A stretch of 64,000 nt of DNA from Tahibacter sp042701255 (lineage in GTDB: Bacteria > Pseudomonadota > Gammaproteobacteria > Xanthomonadales > Rhodanobacteraceae), in assembly GCF_042701255.1 (NCBI RefSeq), contig NZ_CP170554.1, positions 620,001 to 684,000 of the forward strand, in the 5' to 3' direction. Within the stretch, counting starts at the first letter, position 1. Each line of letters opens with the position of its first letter. Positions 37,708 to 46,380 of the stretch are shown one piece after another. A model generated the notes under the pieces. That model saw only the letters and a list, made by a program, of their open reading frames with translations, was not told the origin of the DNA and searched no databases. The translations under genes and the position numbers were made by a program.

Positions 37708-38400
37708 TCAGTCCAGCCGCGGATAGCGCTGCCACAGGGCGTCGAACTGGCCGCCGAAACAGCGCACGAGATAGGCGTCGCGGCTGACGACGAGGTTTTC
37801 GTCGTTGCTCTGGCTCGCGCTGCGCGTCCAGTTGAAGCTGCCGTTGGCCAGCAGCTTCGTATCGAACAGCGCGAACTTGTGATGCATGTGCGCCGGGCCG
37901 CGGTCGAGACGCACTTCGATGCCGGCCTGCGCCAGCTGCGCGATGTCGCTGCCCGAATCGAAGCGCTTGTCGTCGTCGCTGATGATGCGCACCTGCACGC
38001 CGCGCCGGTGCGCCTCGAGCACGGCTTCCGTCAGGCGATCGTCGGCCAGGGTGAACACGCAGATGTCGAGCTGCCGGCGCGCCGCCGCGCAGAGTTCGCG
38101 CAGCTTGCGCAGGCAGGCATCGCCGGGCGTGAAGTAGGCACTGTGCGCGGCGGCCGCGCTCGTCGAGGACAGGTCCAGGGTCTTGACCACCTGTTCCAGC
38201 CAGCGCAGCAGCGGCACGGCCTGGGCCGGCTGCGCCTGGATCTGCTCGCGCGCGATCGCGAACGCGGCGTTGCGCAGGCGGCGCAGCTGTTCGGCGCTGA
38301 TCTGCGCGCCGGTCTCGCGCAGCTCGAAGCGTTCCTCGTCGTCGAGGCGGAAGTCGGCCGCGCTCGCGCGCAGCGCCTGGTCCAGCTGCTCGAAATCCAT
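37708..38400 (-). CDS. Phospholipase D-like protein with one HKD motif
   Basis: 230 residues. A helical N-terminal part of about 100 residues precedes a single PLD domain with HMHHKFALFDTKLLANGSFNWT (H-x-K-x4-D variant) and NDENLVV after it. Single-HKD proteins (Nuc, MitoPLD type) dimerise to form one active site and act as nucleases or phospholipid hydrolases. No signal peptide, so a cytoplasmic nuclease-like role is plausible. GGAG precedes the ATG. Confidence 0.87.
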   Translation of the reverse strand: MDFEQLDQALRASAADFRLDDEERFELRETGAQISAEQLRRLRNAAFAIAREQIQAQPAQAVPLLRWLEQVVKTLDLSSTSAAAAHSAYFTPGDACLRKLRELCAAARRQLDICVFTLADDRLTEAVLEAHRRGVQVRIISDDDKRFDSGSDIAQLAQAGIEVRLDRGPAHMHHKFALFDTKLLANGSFNWTRSASQSNDENLVVSRDAYLVRCFGGQFDALWQRYPRLD

Positions 38401-38524
38401 GCCTGTTCTCCGCGGACGTGTCGCCGGATTGTCGCCATGCGGCCGCGCCCGGCAAGCCGGTCGTGTCAGTCGCCTGCGGCGACGACGTATGTCAGCGGCA
38501 GAGTCCCGCCGCCGGAGAGCCGCC

Positions 38525-40042
38525 ATGCCGTCATTCGTTTCCGCGCCGAACCTGCGCGCGCTGCTGTTCGCCTGCCTGTTCGCGGCTTTCGCGCCCGCCG
38601 CGCCGGCGCAGAACCAGGACGGCAATTTCGACCGCAGCTTCAATGCGCGCGCGAGCTGGTACGGTGCGCCGGGCTGGGCCACGATGCCGTTCGACCATCC
38701 GGGCCGCTCGCGCCACGACACGGCCCAGGGCTTGCGTCTGCTGCGCGACGGTTCGTTCGTCGTGTTCGGCCTGGCCGGGCGCTCGGCGTCAGAAAACAAC
38801 AACGGTCTGCTCGCGGGCGTGAAGCTCAATGGCGACGGCAGCCCGCATGCGTTCTGGAGCAGCCCCGAGGACCAGCGCGGCGGCACCCTGAGCGGGCGCA
38901 TCACCTGGCCTTACCTGTTCGACAATTTCACCGTGCTGTCGGCCGGCTACAACCCGGGCGGCGACGACGGCATGGGCATCGCCGGTTCGGGCCGCATGGC
39001 CGTCGGCGGGACCTTCGTCAACCGCGCGCGCTATTTCGGTGTCGCGCCGGGCGGCGCCACGATCGGCGGCGGCGCGGGCAGTTGCGAGCTCTATGCCGGC
39101 GCTGCGCTGCGCGATTTCTACGCGCTCGGCGCCAATTCGCGCTACTACGACTCTGCCGTGATCGCCGGCTACGTGCGTCGCTACGGCGACCAGGCCTTTC
39201 TGCCGGCCGACTGCGAACTCGGCATAGGCCAGACGCGCACACGCAGCGTCTCGGACAGTCTGCCGAGCTCGCCGGCCAGCGTGATCGGCGCGACCAGCGT
39301 GCTGCCGCATTATGTCGGCGACAGCACCAATTACCTGTCCTCGCGCCGGCTGTACCGCAATTTCAACAGCGCGGCCGACAACGACGTGGAACTGTGCAAC
39401 CCCGGCTTCGACTATTCGGTGTCGCCGCCGAGGGGCTACGGCAACTGCAGTCTGTTCCAGCCCAATCTCGGCGGCCATCTCGACGACCTGCTCTACAGCG
39501 TGATTCCCGACGACGGCTTCGTGACCGGTCTGATCGAATCGCAGATCGCGCTGAACACCGGCAGCGGCGACGACCGCCGCGTGCTGACCCTGGCCCGTGC
39601 CGCGTCCTACAGCGTGAACGAGCAGGGTTCGGTGAGCTCGCGGCCGTCGATACAGCGCAGTTTTCCGCTCGGCGATGCGACCGGCGCGGCGGAGACCCTG
39701 TCGTTCCACTTCCCGCGCGGCGTCGTCGACGGACGCAACGGCACCACGCTCTGGGTGGTCATGGCGCTGCGCCGCTTTCCGGGGCCGGACGACTACCGCG
39801 AGATCGCCGTCGCGCGCTTCAACTACTTCGACCTGACCCTCGACACGCGCTTCGGCAACGGCACGGGCTGGCGCCGCTACAGCCTCGGCGGCAAGCAGGT
39901 CATCCCCAACGCGATACGCCTGGACAACCAGGGGCGCCTGGTGATCGCCGGCGCCTGGCAGTACAACCCCGACAACGACGACTGGGACTACTTCGTCATG
40001 CGCATCAACGACGACGTGTTGTTCGCGAACGGCTTCCAGTGA
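38525..40042 (+). CDS. Exported delta-60 repeat (beta-propeller-like) protein
   Basis: 505 residues. A signal peptide ends near residue 29 (FAPAAPAQ). The sequence carries divergent copies of a repeat found in exported delta-60 proteins, with units such as GLRLLRDGSFVVFGLAGR, DLTLDTRFGNGTGWRR and NAIRLDNQGRLVIAGAW followed by DYFVMRIN. The protein ends DDVLFANGFQ; a final aromatic-x-Asn/Asp-Gly-Phe-Glu/Gln is a recurring C-terminus in secreted Lysobacterales proteins. Function unknown; probably surface-exposed or secreted. Confidence 0.78.
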   Translation: MPSFVSAPNLRALLFACLFAAFAPAAPAQNQDGNFDRSFNARASWYGAPGWATMPFDHPGRSRHDTAQGLRLLRDGSFVVFGLAGRSASENNNGLLAGVKLNGDGSPHAFWSSPEDQRGGTLSGRITWPYLFDNFTVLSAGYNPGGDDGMGIAGSGRMAVGGTFVNRARYFGVAPGGATIGGGAGSCELYAGAALRDFYALGANSRYYDSAVIAGYVRRYGDQAFLPADCELGIGQTRTRSVSDSLPSSPASVIGATSVLPHYVGDSTNYLSSRRLYRNFNSAADNDVELCNPGFDYSVSPPRGYGNCSLFQPNLGGHLDDLLYSVIPDDGFVTGLIESQIALNTGSGDDRRVLTLARAASYSVNEQGSVSSRPSIQRSFPLGDATGAAETLSFHFPRGVVDGRNGTTLWVVMALRRFPGPDDYREIAVARFNYFDLTLDTRFGNGTGWRRYSLGGKQVIPNAIRLDNQGRLVIAGAWQYNPDNDDWDYFVMRINDDVLFANGFQ

Positions 40043-40052
40043 CCGCGCGGCC

Positions 40053-41714
40053 TCAGGAGCGCCGGCTCGCGGTCCAGAAGCAGAAAGTGCCGGCGATCGC
40101 CATGAGCCACGACGTCCACGGCACGCCGAGCACGCGCACGGCGTGGCCGTCGAGCGCATAGAGCAGCACGGCCGACAGGATCAAAGTCGCGCCGAGCGCC
40201 AGCGGCACGATCTGCGAGCGGCTCGCGCTGGCGTCGGCATGCAGGTTGCGCAGGTCTTCGGAATGCACGCGCATCTCGATGCCGCCGCTGGTGGCCTTCT
40301 GCAGATAGTCGTGCAGCAGTTGCGGCATGTCGGGCGCGGCGGCGAGCCATTCCGGTACGCGCCGGCGCAGCGCCTTCCAGATCGCGGCCGGGCCGTGGCG
40401 GTCGCGCCAGAGCCGCTCGAGCACGGGCTTGGCGACGGCCCAGATGTCGATGGTCGGATCGAGCTGGCGGCCGATGCCTTCGATGTTCAGCAAGGTCTTC
40501 TGCAGCAGGATCAGCTGCGGCTGTATGGTCAGTTCGTAGCGGCGCGCGGTCTGGAAGATCTTGACCAGCACTTCGCCGAGCGAGATCTCGCTGAGCGGCC
40601 GCGTGAAATACGGTTCGCAGACCGCGCGCGTCGCCGCCTCGAGCTCGTCGATGCGCGTCGTCGACGGCATCCAGCCGGCCTGCACGTGCAGCTGCGCGAT
40701 GCGCCGGTAGTCCTGGTTGAACAGCGCGATGAAGTTTTCCGCGAGCCAGTACTGGTCGGCTTCCGGCAGCGAACCGATGATGCCGAAGTCGATCGCGATG
40801 AAGCGCGGCTCGGTCGGCCGCGACGGATCGACCCAGATGTTGCCGGCATGGGCGTCGGCGTGGAAGAAGTTGTCGCGGAACACCTGGGTGTAGAACAGCT
40901 GCACGCCTTTCTGCGCGACCTTGACCCGGTCGATGCCGGCCGCGTCGAGCGCGGCGATGTCGTCGGCCGGAATGCCGCGCACGCGTTCGAGGGTCAGCAC
41001 CGTTTCGCGCGAATGGCTCCAGTACACCTCGGGCACGTAGAGATCGGGCGAGTCGCGGAAATTACGCCGCAGCAGGCAGGCGTTGGCGCCTTCGCGCTGC
41101 AGGTCCAGCTCGTTGACCAGGGTGGTCTCGATCTCGGCGACGACTTCGCGCGGCCGGATCTTGTCGGCGTTCGGGTGAAAGCGTTCGGCCAGGCGCGCGA
41201 AGTCGTGCAGCAGCGCGATGTCGGCCGCGATGCGCTTGCCGATGCCCGGACGCAGCACCTTGACCACGACTTCGCGGCCGTCCTTGAGCTGCGCCGCATG
41301 CACCTGGGCGATCGAGGCCGAGGCCAGCGGCGTCTCGTCGAACGCCGCATACAGTTCCAGGATCGGCCCGCCGAGCGCCTGTTCGATCTGCTGGCGCGCG
41401 AGGTCGCCCGGGAACGGCGGCACCTGGTCCTGCAGCAGGGTCAGCTCGTCGGCGATGTCCGGCGGCAGCAGGTCGCGCCGCGTCGACAGGATCTGGCCGA
41501 ACTTGACGAAGATCGGCCCGAGCTCGGCCAGGGCCATGCGCAGCCGTGCGCCGCGGCTCAGGTTCGCGATGTCGGCCCGTGGCCGACCGAACACGCCGCG
41601 CACCCATTTGAGCGGCCGGAACAGATGCACGGCTTCGACGAAGTCGTCGAGGCGGTAGCGCAGCAGTACGCGGGTGATGCCGACCAGACGCGGCACGCTG
41701 GTCAGCGGCGTCAT
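40053..41714 (-). CDS. ubiB: UbiB, ABC1-type ATPase/kinase-like ubiquinone factor
   Basis: 553 residues. The family's N-terminal KxGQ motif is FVKFGQILSTRRDLLPPD, the Ala-rich nucleotide loop is PLASASIAQVHAA, and the kinase-like DAHAGNIW and AIDFGIIG are present. Two hydrophobic C-terminal helices (about 500-520 and 530-548) anchor it in the inner membrane. It is needed for ubiquinone synthesis. Its start overlaps the ubiJ stop by four bases. ubiE is not adjacent in this window, unlike in E. coli. Confidence 0.95.
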   Translation of the reverse strand: MTPLTSVPRLVGITRVLLRYRLDDFVEAVHLFRPLKWVRGVFGRPRADIANLSRGARLRMALAELGPIFVKFGQILSTRRDLLPPDIADELTLLQDQVPPFPGDLARQQIEQALGGPILELYAAFDETPLASASIAQVHAAQLKDGREVVVKVLRPGIGKRIAADIALLHDFARLAERFHPNADKIRPREVVAEIETTLVNELDLQREGANACLLRRNFRDSPDLYVPEVYWSHSRETVLTLERVRGIPADDIAALDAAGIDRVKVAQKGVQLFYTQVFRDNFFHADAHAGNIWVDPSRPTEPRFIAIDFGIIGSLPEADQYWLAENFIALFNQDYRRIAQLHVQAGWMPSTTRIDELEAATRAVCEPYFTRPLSEISLGEVLVKIFQTARRYELTIQPQLILLQKTLLNIEGIGRQLDPTIDIWAVAKPVLERLWRDRHGPAAIWKALRRRVPEWLAAAPDMPQLLHDYLQKATSGGIEMRVHSEDLRNLHADASASRSQIVPLALGATLILSAVLLYALDGHAVRVLGVPWTSWLMAIAGTFCFWTASRRS

Positions 41715-42349
41715 GCGCGCCGGCCCGCCGCGGCCAGCCGGGCGATGCGCGACTGCAGGCGTTCGCTGCGTTCGCGCAGGGTGTCCACGTCGTCGAGGAA
41801 CTCGTCCATTTCGCCGGGTGCGACGAGGTCGCGGCTTTCCTCGCGCAGGTAGTCGGCGCCGTCGCGCAGCAGTGCCTGACTGCGTTCGCGCGCATAACCG
41901 AGCGCGGCGGCGAAGCCCTGCGCGATCTTCACGCCGATCACGTCGCCGAACACGCGCGCGAAGGCTTCCTCGAAATCGGGCCGGTAGCGGCTGGCGATCT
42001 TCTCCAGCCGGCGTGCGAGCTCGGCGTCGCCGGCGATCTCGATCTTGCCGGGTGCCAGTGCCGCGTCGTCGCCGCGGCGCAGGGCCAGCGCGAGCAGGCT
42101 GCCCGGCGTGGCCGCGACGCGCAGCGCGCTGTCGCCGGCGGCGGCCGGACCGACTTCGAGCCGGTCGCCGGCGACGGCCAGGCGCAGGGCCAGCGGCGTG
42201 TTGGTGAAATCGATGCGCAGCGCGCGGCCGTCGAGGCGGCGCAGCTGGGCGCGGGTGTCCGGGTCCAGCGCGAGTGCGCGGTTCAGCACGCCCTGCAGCA
42301 GGCGGCCGAGCAGGGACAGGACAGGATTGGGCAGGCGCGGCGAGGTCAT
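41711..42349 (-). CDS. ubiJ: UbiJ, SCP2-domain ubiquinone accessory factor
   Basis: 212 residues. An SCP2-like lipid-binding domain fills the first 110 residues (LRIDFTNTPLALRLAVAGDRLEV), and a C-terminal coiled coil follows. In E. coli UbiJ and UbiK organise the soluble Ubi complex around lipid intermediates. The four-base overlap with ubiB supports the assignment. Confidence 0.92.
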   Translation of the reverse strand: MTSPRLPNPVLSLLGRLLQGVLNRALALDPDTRAQLRRLDGRALRIDFTNTPLALRLAVAGDRLEVGPAAAGDSALRVAATPGSLLALALRRGDDAALAPGKIEIAGDAELARRLEKIASRYRPDFEEAFARVFGDVIGVKIAQGFAAALGYARERSQALLRDGADYLREESRDLVAPGEMDEFLDDVDTLRERSERLQSRIARLAAAGRRA

Positions 42350-42388
42350 GAGACCGCCGATTCTACGTGAGCCGCCGCAGCGCCTGCG

Positions 42389-43342
42389 TCAGTCTGCCGC
42401 GATGGCCGCCTGCAGCCGCGCGACGCGGGCGGCCAGCGCCGTACGCAGCGCATCGGGCTGCAGGATGCGGAAGTCGAACGGCAGCCGCGCGAGCTGGCCG
42501 GCGAACCAGTCCAGGCTGTCGGTGCGCGTGCGCAGCAGCACGCCGTCGGCGCGCGCCTCGAATACGCCGAAGCTGCCGAGCTGCTCGGCCTGCACGCCGG
42601 CCAGGTCGGTCAGCAGCAGCACCTCGACGGCGTTCGCGCGCGGCAGGTTGGCCAGGCTCAGCTCCAGCTGCGCGGCCGCGTCGAAATTGGCCGGGCGGCC
42701 GAAGCTCTGGTCGATCGGCGTCACCGTGACGATGCGGTCGAGGCGGAACGAACGCAGGTCGCGGCGCAGATGGCAGTGGCCCAGCGCGTACCAGCGGCCG
42801 CCGCGCCAGGTCAGGCCGTAGGTGTCGAAATCGCGCCGGCTGGTCGCGCCGTCGGCGGCGCGGTATTCCAGGCGCACGCGACGCTGGCTCTGCGCCGCGG
42901 TGCTGAGCTGCAGCAATGCCTCGGTGTCGGTCGCGGTCGGCGCGTGACTCAGATCCAGGGTGACGGTCTCGGCCACGGCGCGCACGCGCCGCTGCAAGGC
43001 GGCCGGCATCACGCGTTCGATCTTGGCCAGCGCGCTGGCTACGGCCGGTGCGGCGTCGGCGAGACCCAGGCTGCGCGCGGCGAGCAGACCCAGGGACAGC
43101 GCCAGCGCCTCGTCGTCGCCGAACATCAGCGGCGGCAGCTTGAAGCCCGGCACCAGCGAATACGCACCGTAGCGGCCGCGTTCGGCCGTGATCGGAATGC
43201 CGATGTCTTCCAGCACGCGGATATAGCGCCGCGTCGTGCGCACGTCGACCTGCAGCCGCTGCGCCAGCTCGCTGCCGCTGAGCCGGCCGTGGGCCTGCAG
43301 CAGCTCGAGGACGGTCAGTACGCGGGAAGCGGGGTGGCTCAT
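42389..43342 (-). CDS. YafY-type transcriptional regulator with WYL domain
   Basis: About 317 residues from MSHPASRVLTVLELLQAHGRLSGSELAQRL, an HTH_11 DNA-binding start. The WYL domain contains YGLTWRGGRWYALGHCHLRRDLRSFRLDRI, in which W-x-Y-x-L appears as RWYALG. WYL proteins sense ligands, often nucleotides or nucleic acids. It is separated by 39 bases from ubiJ and is divergent from a LysE exporter, with two imperfect direct repeats in the 392-base spacer. It may regulate the exporter. Confidence 0.9.
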   Translation of the reverse strand: MSHPASRVLTVLELLQAHGRLSGSELAQRLQVDVRTTRRYIRVLEDIGIPITAERGRYGAYSLVPGFKLPPLMFGDDEALALSLGLLAARSLGLADAAPAVASALAKIERVMPAALQRRVRAVAETVTLDLSHAPTATDTEALLQLSTAAQSQRRVRLEYRAADGATSRRDFDTYGLTWRGGRWYALGHCHLRRDLRSFRLDRIVTVTPIDQSFGRPANFDAAAQLELSLANLPRANAVEVLLLTDLAGVQAEQLGSFGVFEARADGVLLRTRTDSLDWFAGQLARLPFDFRILQPDALRTALAARVARLQAAIAAD

Positions 43343-43407
43343 GCGGCGGCCGGGGCTCCGGGATCTGGCGCGACCGGCAGGCTGCGCGACGGCTCCTAAG
43401 CTTAGGC

Positions 43408-43506
43408 CCAATCAGGGCCGGTTCCGCCCTCATTCGAATACGGGCCCTGTCGTACCGGCCTGACCCGGTCTTCTCCTCCAATCAGGGCAGGTTTCGTCCG
43501 CATTCG
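43408..43506. repeat. Pair of 29-base imperfect direct repeats between WYL regulator and LysE genes
   Basis: Copies at 43408-43436 and 43478-43506 start CCAATCAGGGC and agree at 25 of 29 positions, 70 bases start to start. They could be operators for the divergent regulator, or fragments of a repeat. The rest of the spacer (43507-43734) shows no gene that I can support. Confidence 0.5.
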
Positions 43507-43734
43507 CCACGACCCTGCACCGAACTGGGAACGGGGACGGACGATGGCCATACGCGGATTGGCGGGAGTGTTGTGGATGGCCGGAACGGCGACGGTCGTC
43601 GCCGACCCGGACTGGATGCCGGCCGGCGCCGCACCGCCGACGGTGCCGGCAGCCGGCGCGTTCGCTTCGGCGTTGCCGCTGCGGATCGTCGTGACCGCCG
43701 GCACGACAGGGCTGCAGCTTACGGCGGGGTTCCC

Positions 43735-44370
43735 ATGCAGACCCTGACCCAGCTCTGGCTGTTCTTCCTCGTCGTGCTGGCCGTAGTACTGCTGCCGGGC
43801 ATGGACATGGCGTACGTCGCCGGCAGCTCCCTCGTCGGCGGCCGGCGCCAGGGGCTGCTCGCGTTGACCGGCATCGTCGCCGGCGGCATCTGCCACGTCG
43901 TGGCCGCGGCGCTGGGCATCGGTCTGCTGCTCAAGCTCGTGCCGGGCCTGTTCAACGCCGTGCTGCTGGCCGGTGCGGCCTATCTGGCCTGGATCGCCTG
44001 GTCATTGCTGCGCAGCCGCAGCGCCGCGGCGCTGCAGGCCGACGCGCCGCGACTGGCGCCGCGTGCGGCCGTGCTGCGCGGCGCGCTGACCTCGCTGCTG
44101 AATCCCAAGGCGTATCTGTTCATGCTCGCAGTGTTTCCGCAGTTCATCGATCCGCAGCGCGGACCGGTCTGGCTGCAGGCGCTGGTGCTGTGGCTGATCA
44201 TCGCGGTGACCCAGGCCCTGGTCTACGGCCCGCTGGCTTTGGCCGCGGCCGGCGCGCGGCACTGGCTCGCGCAGCGGCCGTCGGCCGGACTGACCTTGAA
44301 CCGCACGGTCGGCATCGTGCTGCTGCTGACCGCGCTGTGGACCGCGGCGGCCGGCTGGCGCGCGGCCTGA
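43735..44370 (+). CDS. LysE/RhtB-family exporter
   Basis: 211 residues with five or six membrane segments. The family start is LVVLAVVLLPGMDMAYVAGSSLVGGRRQGLLALTGIVAGG, and LTSLLNPKAYLFMLAVFPQFI is the second signature. Members export amino acids or derivatives by proton antiport. The start follows a weak GCGGGG. The substrate is not readable. Confidence 0.9.
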   Translation: MQTLTQLWLFFLVVLAVVLLPGMDMAYVAGSSLVGGRRQGLLALTGIVAGGICHVVAAALGIGLLLKLVPGLFNAVLLAGAAYLAWIAWSLLRSRSAAALQADAPRLAPRAAVLRGALTSLLNPKAYLFMLAVFPQFIDPQRGPVWLQALVLWLIIAVTQALVYGPLALAAAGARHWLAQRPSAGLTLNRTVGIVLLLTALWTAAAGWRAA

Positions 44371-44379
44371 GGTCGGCGG

Positions 44380-44404
44380 CGACGGCGCGTCGTGCGCGCC
44401 GTCG
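44380..44404. terminator. Hairpin between convergent lysE-type and oleD-type genes
   Basis: CGACGGCGCG and CGCGCCGTCG form a 10-base perfect stem with a TCGTG loop, in the 40 bases between the two convergent stop codons. No T tract, so the call rests on position and stem strength. Confidence 0.5.
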
Positions 44405-44410
44405 CGACGC

Positions 44411-45421
44411 TCAGCCCTTGCGCTGCTGCATGCGCTGGCGCGCGAGGAACTCGCCGACGCGGGCGAGACCTTCGTTGGTGCTGACGCGCGGCGCATAGCC
44501 GAGGTCGCGCCGCGCCGCGGCGATGTTGAACCAGTGCGCCGTGGACAGCTGCTCGACGATGAAGCGCGTCAGCGGCGGCTCGGACTTCAGCCGCAGCAGC
44601 TTCCAGACGCGCTCGAGATTGGTGCCGACGAAGCGCGCGAAATCCACCGAGATGCGGCGTTCCTCGGGCGGCAGCCCGGCGGCCTTGAGCAGCGCGTTGA
44701 TCATCTGATCCTGATTGACCGGTTCGCCCTGGCTGATGAAATACGCCTTGCCGGCGATGGCCGAGCCGGGCTGCAGCCGGTCCAGCGCGAGCAGATGCGC
44801 TTCTGCCGCATTGTCCACATAGACCGTATCGATCTTTTTCGGCGTGTCGCCGATGTGGCGCAGGCGGCCCTTGGTCGAGCGGTCGATGATGCGCGGCAGC
44901 AGATGCGGATCGCCGGGTCCCCAGATCAGGTGCGGACGCAGCGCGACCGTGGCCAGCTGCGGCGAATTCGCCGCGAGCACGCGCTGCTCGGCGCGCGCCT
45001 TGGTCTGCGGATAGGCAGCCAGGAAATGCGTCGCGTACGGCGCCGATTCGTTGACGCCGTTGAGGTCCTTGCCGTCGTGCACGACGCTGGGGCTCGAGGT
45101 ATAGACCAGGCGCGGAATGCGGTGGATCTCGCAGGCGGCGAGCACGTTGTCGGTGCCGCGCACGTTGATCTCGTAGTACTCGGTCAGCGGACCCCAGGCG
45201 CCGGCCTTGGCCGCCGTGTGCACGACCGCATCGCAGCCTTCGGCCGCGGCCGCGACGAGATCGAGATTGCGCAGATCGCCGAGGTGCTGCTCGACGCCGA
45301 GCGTCGTCAGCTCCGGATAGTCGTGGCGGTTGAACGCGCGCACCGTGTGGCCGCGCGCGACGAGCTGCTTGCAGACGGCTTTGCCGAGAAAGCCGCCGCC
45401 GCCGGTTACGAGTACTTTCAT
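44411..45421 (-). CDS. OleD-like NAD(P)-dependent 2-alkyl-3-oxoacid reductase
   Basis: About 336 residues from MKVLVTGGGGFLGKAVCKQL, with the Rossmann motif TGGGGFLG, an extended-SDR catalytic YPQTK, and SLP-like TSSPSVVHDG. Its overall order (HNRHDYPELTTLGVEQ-like opening, AAKAGAWG, LRPHLIWGPGDPHLLPR, KAYFISQGEPV) closely matches OleD of olefinic hydrocarbon biosynthesis, which reduces a 2-alkyl-3-ketoacid to the hydroxy acid. The partner genes oleA, oleB and oleC are not in the window, so it may be a solitary copy or act on another 3-oxo substrate such as a sterol. Confidence 0.78.
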   Translation of the reverse strand: MKVLVTGGGGFLGKAVCKQLVARGHTVRAFNRHDYPELTTLGVEQHLGDLRNLDLVAAAAEGCDAVVHTAAKAGAWGPLTEYYEINVRGTDNVLAACEIHRIPRLVYTSSPSVVHDGKDLNGVNESAPYATHFLAAYPQTKARAEQRVLAANSPQLATVALRPHLIWGPGDPHLLPRIIDRSTKGRLRHIGDTPKKIDTVYVDNAAEAHLLALDRLQPGSAIAGKAYFISQGEPVNQDQMINALLKAAGLPPEERRISVDFARFVGTNLERVWKLLRLKSEPPLTRFIVEQLSTAHWFNIAAARRDLGYAPRVSTNEGLARVGEFLARQRMQQRKG

Positions 45422-45461
45422 GACGGCGCCCTTGTCATTACACATCGCTGATTCATCGGCA

Positions 45462-46163
45462 TCAGAGCTGCTCGCACAGACCGTGGATCACATTTCCTTC
45501 CCGATCGAAGCAGTCCTTGATCACATCGAAAAACAGATTTTCGCCTGACTGGTATTTACGGAATACCGCGTAGGAAACGAGATCCGCCAGTTGAATCAGA
45601 CGCGAAGCGCGGGAGTCCAGAAATACAGGCACCTCCGCATAGTTTCGGGTCTTTCCCCAGGAGTGCCCGGCGTATTTGAACTCGCGCGCCAGTGTCTGGA
45701 TCCGTGGTTCCGTCGCCGACTTGTCGAACACCATCAGGCCACGTTGCGAGTTGTTGTGCTTGGCGTGCAGCCGTGTCAGGAACAGATCGAATCGGCTGCA
45801 GAGATGCTCGAATGCAAATTGCACAGGGTCGACGCCGGGGATGGAACTCTTGCGAACGACGACTGCGAACAGGCGGACGTTGCCGATGCCGGACCCAACG
45901 ACACTGACACGCAGTGCTTCGCAAACGGCGTCCAACCGAGCTTGGACCGGGAATTTTCGCCAACGATCACGCCCGCCGCGCATAGGCGAACCGTGCAGCT
46001 CTATCGAATGGGGGTCTTCGGGGCAGAAACGCGCGGCGATCCGGTTGAGATCCTGCTCGATCCAGTGTGTTCGACGCTCGAACACAGATACACCCGCAAG
46101 CACGAAGAAATCGTGCGAAGCATCGGCGGGGGAACCGGACTCGTCGACGTACAGAAGGTGCAT
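45462..46163 (-). CDS. DUF3800 protein (RNase H-like fold), probably acquired
   Basis: About 233 residues from MHLLYVDESGSPADASHDFFVLAGV. YVDESG near the N-terminus and the C-terminal RLIQLADLVSYAVFRKYQSGE carry the acidic residues that define DUF3800, a family with a predicted RNase H-like nuclease fold often found in mobile or defence-related DNA. The gene and the 200 bases upstream are less GC-rich than the surroundings. It lies between oleD-type and speA genes without a functional link, which suggests insertion. Confidence 0.83.
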   Translation of the reverse strand: MHLLYVDESGSPADASHDFFVLAGVSVFERRTHWIEQDLNRIAARFCPEDPHSIELHGSPMRGGRDRWRKFPVQARLDAVCEALRVSVVGSGIGNVRLFAVVVRKSSIPGVDPVQFAFEHLCSRFDLFLTRLHAKHNNSQRGLMVFDKSATEPRIQTLAREFKYAGHSWGKTRNYAEVPVFLDSRASRLIQLADLVSYAVFRKYQSGENLFFDVIKDCFDREGNVIHGLCEQL

Positions 46164-46380
46164 CGAGTCATTCTCGGACTGGAAATGAAGCAGGCCGCGC
46201 GAAGCGGCCTGCAAATGTAGGAGAGCCAAGTGAGAAAACTTCTCAACGCAACGCGGCGGGCGATGCTCCTGACCCTCGGCGCAGGGTACACGGCACGACC
46301 TGGGGCGTCAACGAGATCGACATATCAATCATCGACTTACTGTCGGATATCGTGAGACGCCCATATGCCCCAACCGCGCC

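Noticed and set aside
43544..43747. Possible 67-residue secreted peptide upstream of the LysE gene
   Set aside because: The hydrophobic start is signal-like, but the ribosome site is weak, it overlaps the LysE start and no homology is apparent.
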